Program-made: the position numbers and the translations under genes | Assembly (NCBI GenBank): GCA_012798135.1 | Contig: JAAZNU010000221.1 | Span: forward strand, 1 to 64,000 | Direction of reading: 5' to 3' | Length of the DNA: 64,000 nucleotides | Source of the DNA: Veillonellaceae bacterium | Lineage (GTDB): Bacteria > Bacillota_C > Negativicutes > UBA1444 | Notes under the pieces: generated by a model | Told to the model about the DNA's origin: nothing | Database searches by the model: none | Seen by the model: only the letters and a program-made list of their open reading frames with translations | Shown here: piece after piece, positions 55,897-62,280 of the stretch | Position numbering within the stretch: the first letter of the stretch is position 1 | Layout of the letters: every line of letters starts with the position of its first letter

Positions 55897-57308
55897 ACCA
55901 GATCAAGCAGGCCCAGGACTATGCCCCGGGCCTTCCTGAGAAGGGGAAGATCGACCCCATCCCCGAGATCGGCCTCAAGGAGAAGCCGAGGCTCTGGGAT
56001 CTCGGAGTCCAGCTCCACCGTGCCCGACGTGCCGGCACACATGCCGATCTCCGTCTGGTCGACCCGAAAGGGAAGGGTCACTCGTGGGCCGTCCCCCAGG
56101 CCCGACTCCCGCCTCCCGGCAAAGGGGCCTACGCGTTCAGGACCGAGACGCACTCGAAGGACTACTCCCTCGGCTTCACTGGGGTCATCCCGAAGGGTAG
56201 CTACGGCGCCGGCCGGGTGACCCAGATGATCTCGGAGCCGGTCGAGGTGCTTGAGGCCAACGACCAGCACATCCGGTTCAACCGCTACGGCGGTCGGGTG
56301 CCCGAGCAGTACTTCCTGAAGCGGATGGGACAGAAGCGGTGGCTCCTGCGCAACATCACTCCGACGCGAGAGACGAAGAAGTGGCAGCATCTGGTGTCGG
56401 AGGACCGGCCCGGTATGAAAGAGATTCCGCTCTCCAAGCTGGACCTCACGCGCCCCGACCAGATCCTCCAGCCGAAGATCGACGGGGCCCACGTCCAGGT
56501 TGTCCTGGAGGCCAACAAGCCGCCGCGGGTCTTCTCGTACAGGCGGGCGAAGAACGAGACCGGCTTCATCGAGCACACCCACAAGATGCCCTTCTTCGGT
56601 ACCCTGCGGACGCCGGAGGAGCTCGATGGCACGGTGCTCCGGGCCGAAGTGTTCGGCCGTGGGGAGCATGGGGCCATCCCACCCCAGGATACCGGCGGCC
56701 TGCTCAACGCCTCCGTCTGGAAGTCCCGGGAGATGCAGGACAGGCGAGGACCGCTGGACCTCCGGACGTTCAGCGTCGATCGGTTCAAGGGCAAGAACGT
56801 CGCCTCGGCACCATACTCCGAGCAGCTGTCGATGCTCCGTGAGGTGTCCGAGGCGATGAAGCCCTTGAAACCGATGCCGACGGCGACGACGCTGGCCGAG
56901 AAGCGGAAGATGCTCGAGCGCATCGTGCAAGGGAAGGATCCCCTGACGTCAGAAGGCGTAGTTGTACGCGACCTCCGGACAGGGAAGATCATCAAGGCGA
57001 AGCAGCGCACCGACTACGACGTCTACGTCCGTGAGATCACGAAGGGGAGGAAGAGGGGCGAGGCGGGGGCGTTCCGGTACAGCCTAACGCCGACCGGTCC
57101 CATCATCGGTAACGTGGGCACTGGGTTCAGCCGGCAACTCCGGAAGTCGATGTGGAAGCATCCGGAGGAGTACATCGGAAGAGTTGCCAAGGTCCTGGCC
57201 CAGCAGCAGTTTCCGTCGGGTGCTCTTCGGGCGCCTGTGTTCACGGGCGAATGGCACCTGGACAAGGGACGGCAGCCGTTCGTAGAATCGACGCCCAGGA
57301 GGTCCTAA
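55878..57308 (+). CDS. LigD-like 3'-phosphoesterase / ATP-dependent DNA ligase
   Basis: Two LigD modules are clear. Phosphoesterase: H-R-A-R-R-A-G-T-H-A-D-L-R-L, SWAVP, then H-S-K-D-Y and GVIPKGSYGAG. Ligase: K-I-D-G (nucleotidyl-transfer Lys codon at 56474), L-D-G-T-V-L-R-A-E-V-F-G, S-E-G-V-V-V-R and K-A-K-Q-R-T-D, then an OB-like end. No polymerase domain or Ku is seen. The frame has no ATG, GTG or TTG near the domain; the first candidates are a CTG at 55878 or -1 frameshifting from protein B. An IKQAQD motif at its start matches the virion proteins around it. The stop overlaps the next ATG (TAATG). Confidence 0.8.
   Translation: MTRPLRDQIKQAQDYAPGLPEKGKIDPIPEIGLKEKPRLWDLGVQLHRARRAGTHADLRLVDPKGKGHSWAVPQARLPPPGKGAYAFRTETHSKDYSLGFTGVIPKGSYGAGRVTQMISEPVEVLEANDQHIRFNRYGGRVPEQYFLKRMGQKRWLLRNITPTRETKKWQHLVSEDRPGMKEIPLSKLDLTRPDQILQPKIDGAHVQVVLEANKPPRVFSYRRAKNETGFIEHTHKMPFFGTLRTPEELDGTVLRAEVFGRGEHGAIPPQDTGGLLNASVWKSREMQDRRGPLDLRTFSVDRFKGKNVASAPYSEQLSMLREVSEAMKPLKPMPTATTLAEKRKMLERIVQGKDPLTSEGVVVRDLRTGKIIKAKQRTDYDVYVREITKGRKRGEAGAFRYSLTPTGPIIGNVGTGFSRQLRKSMWKHPEEYIGRVAKVLAQQQFPSGALRAPVFTGEWHLDKGRQPFVESTPRRS
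57259..57288 (+). promoter_or_regulatory. Promoter TGGACA-18-TAGAAT
   Basis: TGGACA (57259-57264), 18-bp spacer, TAGAAT (57283-57288), then AGGAGG and ATG 57308. A good sigma70-like match inside the ligase gene's end. Confidence 0.45.
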
Positions 57309-58909
57309 TGCCGAATCCGATCGTACGTGAAGCTGTTCCCGTCCTCCAGCGTGCGTTGGGTACGGCGGAACGGGCTTCGGCTGCCGAGTTGAGGAGTATC
57401 CTCGGCCCCCAGGCGCTCCGCCCGATCACGTTCCCCCCGGTCCGACTTCCCGCGTTTCGTACTCCTGTTGGTGGTGAGGCGTTGCGTAGCCTTCGAATGC
57501 CGCCGCCCCCGACGGCCCGGGTGCAGCCGGGCGCGGTCCTGCCGCCCCGCCGGCTGTCGCCTCGCCGGCTCGTGGACCCCTTCGCTCCGATGTACATCCC
57601 CACGGGACGGGTGATCGGTCAGGGTACGATACAGGGACAGACGGCGCTTCGTCTGGCTCGGGAGAATGCCCGTCGTGAGGCCGCGGGGCTTCCCCAGCTT
57701 TTGGCCAATCCCATCCGGGAAATGAAGCAGGTTCCGAACTTCGAGGCCATCCGGGAGTGGAGCCGGCGTCAGCGTCTCAGCTCCCCCTTCCCATGGCAGC
57801 GGCCGGAGTTCGATCAGCCGATCGTCCTCTCGTCGGTGCCCGGCATGACGACGTACGGGCGTGGCACCTCGAAGGTTGGAACGCTCCTCTCCCTCGGCTT
57901 CGTCCGGTCCCTGACGAAGCTGGCGCAGGCGGGGATCGAGAAGGAGTACATCGGCCAGATCGGTGATGGGACGAAGGTCTTCGTCGTCCCCGGTGGGCCG
58001 GTGCGGGACAACCTCGACGTGGAGTTCGGCCTGGGCGCCCACGGTCTGGCCCGGGACTACGTTCCCCAGGACGAGATCTGGATCGAGCGACTCGAGTCCC
58101 AGGAGGACATGGAGGCGAACCTCGCTCACGAGCTGATCGAGTACTGCCTCATGAAGTACCTGGGCATGAACTACGACACCGCCCACATCCGCGCCCGGGC
58201 ATCGGAGAGGCAGTACCGACAGAAGACGGCCCAGCTTTGGGGTCTAATCAGAGGTGGGGCCGGGTTGCTTCGTCGCGCTCTTTCCCGTGCCGGTGGGTAC
58301 ATCCGGAACCTCGGCCGGGCCGGTCGTCAGCTCCTGGGAGCGTTCGCCGGTCGTCCGGTCGGCATGGCCGAGAGGTTTCCGGTCCACTCCCCGGTCGTTA
58401 TTCCTACGGCTCCGTCTCCGACGGGCCTTCCGTTCGCGGAGACGGTCGTGAGGCCGCGGCATTCTTTGATCATTCCCACGCCCCCGAACGTGCCGATGAC
58501 CCGGATGAGCAGGTCCACATCGGTGCCACAGCCTGTTGGCCGGACGATTTCGCCCATGCTGACCGAGACGACGAGGACCTCGGTTCCGGCCCCAACAATC
58601 GGGGAGGCGACGAATGCCGGCGCGTTCTATCCGCCGGCCGATCGTGGTGGATCGGCTGTGGTCCGGCCTTCGCAGTCGTGGGCTGAGAGGGGTTGGGATC
58701 CCGGGTATCGACTTTATGGTCGGAGGCCCATAAGCCCGTTCACGATCCAGTACTTCGAGGAGGCCGTCCCGTTCGTTCAGAGCCGTGCCCTCCCGCTTTC
58801 GCCCCGGACGACCTGGGAAGCCCAGGAGCTCGCCAAGTACCGTGGCGGTGGGAGGGGCACGTCCAAGGGTCGGCAGTTGAAGATCATGCAGAACCGGAAG
58901 GCCGCCTGA
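57308..58909 (+). CDS. Virion-internal-type protein C with HELIEY motif, 533 aa
   Basis: AGGAGG fixes ATG 57308. Residues 1-190 are Pro/Arg-rich and helical. A compact domain at about 215-310 contains EYIGQIGDGTKVFVVPG and AHELIEYCLMKYLGMNYDTA; the HELIEY...AH arrangement occurs in phage proteins of unknown role and may bind metal. GRGTSKVG and GRGTSKGRQ plus TKLAQ and QKTAQ place it in the shared-motif family. The last 200 residues are Pro/Thr/Arg-rich. Confidence 0.6.
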   Translation: MPNPIVREAVPVLQRALGTAERASAAELRSILGPQALRPITFPPVRLPAFRTPVGGEALRSLRMPPPPTARVQPGAVLPPRRLSPRRLVDPFAPMYIPTGRVIGQGTIQGQTALRLARENARREAAGLPQLLANPIREMKQVPNFEAIREWSRRQRLSSPFPWQRPEFDQPIVLSSVPGMTTYGRGTSKVGTLLSLGFVRSLTKLAQAGIEKEYIGQIGDGTKVFVVPGGPVRDNLDVEFGLGAHGLARDYVPQDEIWIERLESQEDMEANLAHELIEYCLMKYLGMNYDTAHIRARASERQYRQKTAQLWGLIRGGAGLLRRALSRAGGYIRNLGRAGRQLLGAFAGRPVGMAERFPVHSPVVIPTAPSPTGLPFAETVVRPRHSLIIPTPPNVPMTRMSRSTSVPQPVGRTISPMLTETTRTSVPAPTIGEATNAGAFYPPADRGGSAVVRPSQSWAERGWDPGYRLYGRRPISPFTIQYFEEAVPFVQSRALPLSPRTTWEAQELAKYRGGGRGTSKGRQLKIMQNRKAA

Positions 58910-58913
58910 CAGA

Positions 58914-58971
58914 AGCTGCCGTCCGACCAGCGGGTTGAGGGGGTATCAACCGGCCGGTCGGATCGGCAGCT
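58914..58971. terminator. Large convergent hairpin, bidirectional terminator candidate
   Basis: AGCTGCC-G-TCCGACC pairs with GGTCGGA-TC-GGCAGCT around an inner GGTTGA..TCAACC hairpin, between the convergent plus-strand and minus-strand operons. It lacks T runs, so it may act with Rho or as a roadblock. Confidence 0.5.
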
Positions 58972-58996
58972 GATTCAACGTACCTGAGCGGGACGA

Positions 58997-59563
58997 TCAG
59001 GTCAATCCGGCGATGCCGGGCGGGACGCCGAGCCCGGACCACGGGGTCGTCGTCTCGGCCTGTCGGCGGGCGAACTCGAGCTGGGCCCGGCGGGCGGCCT
59101 CTTCGAGCATCTGCTGCTGGTGCAAGTACTGCTCCCACCACAGCTCATCTTCCAGCTGGGGTGTTACCGGCTCGTTGACCGCCGGAAGACTGTAGCTCCG
59201 GTAGGGTTCCCCGGTCTGGGGGAAGGCGATCGTGCCGTCGGCCAGGCGGATCCCGTTGGGGTACGCCGGGTTCTCCGCAGCCGCGGAACGCAGCCGGGCA
59301 GCCGCGATGGCTGACGCCTCGGCAGGCGACCTGCTCATGCGCTCTGCCTCGGCCAAGATCGGATCGGCCGCCTTGTGGGAGAACACGTCGACGGCCTTGC
59401 CGATGGGGGTGAGCAAGGCGCCCCCGAGGCGGCGGCCCATCTGCTGGAGCGCCTCGACGTTCTCCCGGCTCATGGCCGGCAGTCCCTTCGTCGTCTGCTC
59501 CTGGGCCCACTTCTCCAGCTGCTCCTTGAAGGCCAGGGCTTCGATCTGTTGCTCCATCGTCAT
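58997..59563 (-). CDS. Virion-internal-type protein E with shared N-terminal motif, 188 aa
   Basis: Starts MTMEQQIEALAFKEQLEKWA followed by QEQ: the same spacing (Q-I-E-A-x-x-F-x-E-x3-K-x-A-Q) as the protein at 60698-61564. The rest is helical, with a C-terminal segment (LWWEQYLHQQQMLEEAARRA). Start at ATG 59563 has GAGG 8 nt upstream, and it overlaps the upstream gene by ATGA. Last gene of the minus-strand operon. Confidence 0.65.
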   Translation of the reverse strand: MTMEQQIEALAFKEQLEKWAQEQTTKGLPAMSRENVEALQQMGRRLGGALLTPIGKAVDVFSHKAADPILAEAERMSRSPAEASAIAAARLRSAAAENPAYPNGIRLADGTIAFPQTGEPYRSYSLPAVNEPVTPQLEDELWWEQYLHQQQMLEEAARRAQLEFARRQAETTTPWSGLGVPPGIAGLT

Positions 59564-60510
59564 AGCGTCGTCCTCGGCAGGGCGGTGTAGGGCGGCACGA
59601 CGATGCCCCACGGATCATCGGCCACCAGGGTCGGGTCGAGCATGTCGAACTCAGCGACGTTGGGCACGGTGATGGTCCGGTGGTTCGGGGTACCGCTGAC
59701 GTAGAACTCGACCTTCGACCCCTTGATGAGTGGGAAGGCGGCGATGCCCGAGGCATCGAGCTTCTTCACCTGGTCGTTGATGATCAGTTGGCCCCCGATG
59801 TCCGGCGGGACGTAGCGGTTGGTGACGTGGACCTCGACGTTCGGCTGGGACAGGCCCTGCAGGCTTGTCGCCTTCACCTTCCCCACGGCCAGGAGGTTGA
59901 GGGCCACGGTCACGTCCTGTCCGATCGCCGTCGGGCCCAGGTAGATCGACTGGGCCGGCGGCGTCTGCTTCACGAACCGGTACCGGTACGTGTAGCCGAG
60001 GTCCCCGTTCAGGTCAGCGTACGAGTAGAGGACCTGCCCGGTCACCAGGTCGACGTTCGCATCCTGCCCGAAGGCGGTCGTCAGGTATGCCACGTCCAGG
60101 AAGTGGCAGGCGTCTCCGCCCTTCACCACGAGCACGGCGCCGCTGCCGGTCCCCAGGGTACGCAGGACCAGCTTGTTGCCGCTGGTCGTGCAGTCCAGGA
60201 GGGGCGAGGCGAGGTTCAACTCAGCAGCTGCCGCAGCCGCGGTAATCGGGTTGGGCCCCGTGAACACGTAGCTCAACGTCGAACCGTCGGGCAGCTCCAG
60301 CTCGAGGACCGTGCCGTTCAGGAGGTACGGCCCCTCGTTCCCGACCGTGATCGCCGCTTTGGACGCGGTCCAGGCCGTGACGGCTTCCAGGATGCCGTCG
60401 GCCGTGAGCGCCCTGGACACCTCGATGTGGGTGTACTGGGTCAGCAGCGTCGCCACGTCCGCGGCGTACAGCAGCAGGTTCACTCGCTCCCTGGTCGGCT
60501 CAAAGTTCAT
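59560..60510 (-). CDS. Virion structural protein with beta modules, 316 aa
   Basis: The N terminus is helical (VNLLLYAADVATLLTQYTHI), then beta modules. One (PITAAAAAAELNLASPLLDC, then NKLVLRTLGTGSGAVLVVKG, then LGT-like turn and F-L-D) matches the module in the 812-aa protein at 36104. The C-terminal 90 residues form a further strand-rich domain (VEFYVSGTPNHRTITVPNVA). Overlaps both neighbours by 4 nt, so the operon is tightly coupled. Confidence 0.6.
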   Translation of the reverse strand: MNFEPTRERVNLLLYAADVATLLTQYTHIEVSRALTADGILEAVTAWTASKAAITVGNEGPYLLNGTVLELELPDGSTLSYVFTGPNPITAAAAAAELNLASPLLDCTTSGNKLVLRTLGTGSGAVLVVKGGDACHFLDVAYLTTAFGQDANVDLVTGQVLYSYADLNGDLGYTYRYRFVKQTPPAQSIYLGPTAIGQDVTVALNLLAVGKVKATSLQGLSQPNVEVHVTNRYVPPDIGGQLIINDQVKKLDASGIAAFPLIKGSKVEFYVSGTPNHRTITVPNVAEFDMLDPTLVADDPWGIVVPPYTALPRTTL

Positions 60511-60701
60511 GCCAGCAGCTCCGCGATCGTGTCGGCGATCAAGTTCGAGAAGATCTCGGACCCCCTGGTCTCAGCCAGGGTGATGTCGTCGGACTGGCTC
60601 GCCAGCTTCTCGAGGAACGTGGCCTCGGCCTCGGCCGCCGCCTTCGCGCGGTCGTACCACTTGTCCACGGCTTCCTGGAGCTGGTCGAGCTTCTGGCTCA
60701 T
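60507..60701 (-). CDS. Small coiled-coil protein, 64 aa
   Basis: A single charged helix (MSQKLDQLQEAVDKWYDRAK, then EAEATFLEKLASQSDD) with F-L-E-K-L-A-S, a variant of the shared K-x-A motif. Overlaps genes on both sides by 4 nt. Probably structural or a scaffold-like peptide. Confidence 0.6.
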   Translation of the reverse strand: MSQKLDQLQEAVDKWYDRAKAAAEAEATFLEKLASQSDDITLAETRGSEIFSNLIADTIAELLA

Positions 60702-61564
60702 TGGCCCGGGGCCCTCCCCTGTTGCGGGCGTCCGAGCCCGCGGAACTGGGCCTTCACGATCTGGGCGATGGCAGCCTGCTGCATCTGGGCCTGGGCCTGC
60801 TGCTGGGCCTTCTGCTGTGCCTGCTGCTGGATCTGCTGGAGTACGGCATCGACCTGGTCCATCGGGATTCGCAGCGACCTGTCCTGGGCCCGCTTCCTGA
60901 GGGCCGTGGTCAGCAGCGGGCTCTTCGTCGTCGTTTTCGACGTGCCCCGGGCGTTGCCACCGTAGTTCGCTCCGGCGTATTCCATCTGGGCCCGCTTCGG
61001 CTGCTTCGACGTCCCCCGGGCACCGGCCGGACCGTACGTCTCACCACCGCCCAGCTGGCTGGCCTTGGAGGTCCCCCGGCCGTACGTCTTGCTGGTGTCG
61101 GCGATTCCGCCACCGCTGATCTGGGCCTGCTTCAAGGACCCCGTCACGGTCATCCCAGGCAGGGGCATCCCGCCGGCCGCCTGGGCGATCATCGCGTCCT
61201 GCATGAACTGCTGGGACTGGTCCTGCAGCTGCTGCTGGAGGGCCATCTCCTGCTCGAGAGCCCGCTGGTACTCCTCCTCAGCCCTGCTGCTCGCGCGGCG
61301 CCGGCTGAGCAGGCCCTTGATGCCGCGGTAGATCGGGATGCCGATTCCAAGTCCGGCAGCCGGGCCCATCAAGACGTCGGGAACGCCGGTGTACTTCTCC
61401 TGCCCGAGGCCGCGGGCGACGGCGTATCCGCCGAGTCCGAGCAGGGTCGGAACGGCCAGACCCTCGACGAACCCGAGCATCCCGCCTCCATCTTCGTCCT
61501 GGGCCTGCTTCCGCATCGCCTCGACAAAGGACATGGCCTCGATCTGCCGCTCCAGGTTGGTCAT
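60698..61564 (-). CDS. Virion-internal-type protein H with three RGTSK motifs, 288 aa
   Basis: Starts MTNLERQIEAMSFVEAMRKQ followed by AQDED, matching protein E. A hydrophobic Gly/Pro segment follows (VEGLAVPTLLGLGGYAVARG), then a Gln-rich region, then three RGTSK peptides (YGRGTSKASQ, ARGTSKQPKRAQ, ARGTSKTTTK) and further KxAQ sites. It ends in a Gln/Ala-rich helix. Context and motifs suggest an internal head protein or scaffold. Overlaps its downstream neighbour by 4 nt. Confidence 0.65.
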   Translation of the reverse strand: MTNLERQIEAMSFVEAMRKQAQDEDGGGMLGFVEGLAVPTLLGLGGYAVARGLGQEKYTGVPDVLMGPAAGLGIGIPIYRGIKGLLSRRRASSRAEEEYQRALEQEMALQQQLQDQSQQFMQDAMIAQAAGGMPLPGMTVTGSLKQAQISGGGIADTSKTYGRGTSKASQLGGGETYGPAGARGTSKQPKRAQMEYAGANYGGNARGTSKTTTKSPLLTTALRKRAQDRSLRIPMDQVDAVLQQIQQQAQQKAQQQAQAQMQQAAIAQIVKAQFRGLGRPQQGRAPGQ

Positions 61565-61566
61565 GG

Positions 61567-62280
61567 CTACCTCTGCTCCAGGTACTGCTCGATGGTCCCG
61601 GCGATGCTCTTCCGGATGCGGGAGACCGTTGCCGGGGACACGTTCAGCTTCCTGGCCATCTGATTCGTCGTCATCTCGGGCATCCCGATGCCGTACGTCC
61701 CCTTGAACACGAACTTGTCCCGGCCCTTCAACTGCTGTGGCAGAAGGGCGATGATCTCCCTGAACCGGGACGGTTGGTACGTCCGGGGATCGGACGTGGC
61801 GAACAGTTCGGGGTCGAGCGCCTTCCGGGTCAGGCCTTTCTGCAGACGCTGTACCTGCCGGGGCGACCAGTTCAACTTCTTGGCCAGGGCGAAGTCGGTC
61901 GGTGGGCGGCCGAACTGCTCGATGTACCGGTCCCGGACCGACAGCAACTCCTGGATCTTGTGGGTCTGGTGCTGCGGGATGCGGGCCGGGTTCTGATACG
62001 TCGTGGCGAACCGGTTGAGGCCGCGCAGGTGCCAGGCGACATGCGTGGCGAGCTGGGCCCCAGCGTTGGGGTTGTACGACTTGATCGCCTGGATTGCCAG
62101 CTCCTCGGCCTTCGCTTGGATGGCGTCTGGCGGGATGTTCACCTTCCCGGCGTAGATCGAGACGTGGGAGTTGATGAGCGGGTCGAGGCGTTTCATCAGC
62201 GGCTCCAGGTCATCGGGCTTCCGGCCGTTCTCGTTCCAGGCCTGCCACATCTGGAGATCCTGGCTGCCACCGGGTGTCAT
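61567..62280 (-). CDS. Sigma70-like RNA polymerase sigma factor (FliA-type size), 237 aa
   Basis: A region 2-like part (LEPLMKRLDPLINSHVSIYA, then YNPNAGAQLATHVAWHLRGL and NRFATTYQNPARIPQHQTHK) is followed by region 3-like helices (RPPTDFALAKKLNWSPRQVQ) and a region 4 HTH at the C terminus (MTTNQMARKLNVSPATVSRI). Start at ATG 62280 overlaps the upstream gene's stop (ATGA). It lies in an operon of virion-internal-type genes, so its product may be made late or be packaged for the next infection; this is inference. It is unlike the other sigma factor at 40124. Confidence 0.8.
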   Translation of the reverse strand: MTPGGSQDLQMWQAWNENGRKPDDLEPLMKRLDPLINSHVSIYAGKVNIPPDAIQAKAEELAIQAIKSYNPNAGAQLATHVAWHLRGLNRFATTYQNPARIPQHQTHKIQELLSVRDRYIEQFGRPPTDFALAKKLNWSPRQVQRLQKGLTRKALDPELFATSDPRTYQPSRFREIIALLPQQLKGRDKFVFKGTYGIGMPEMTTNQMARKLNVSPATVSRIRKSIAGTIEQYLEQR

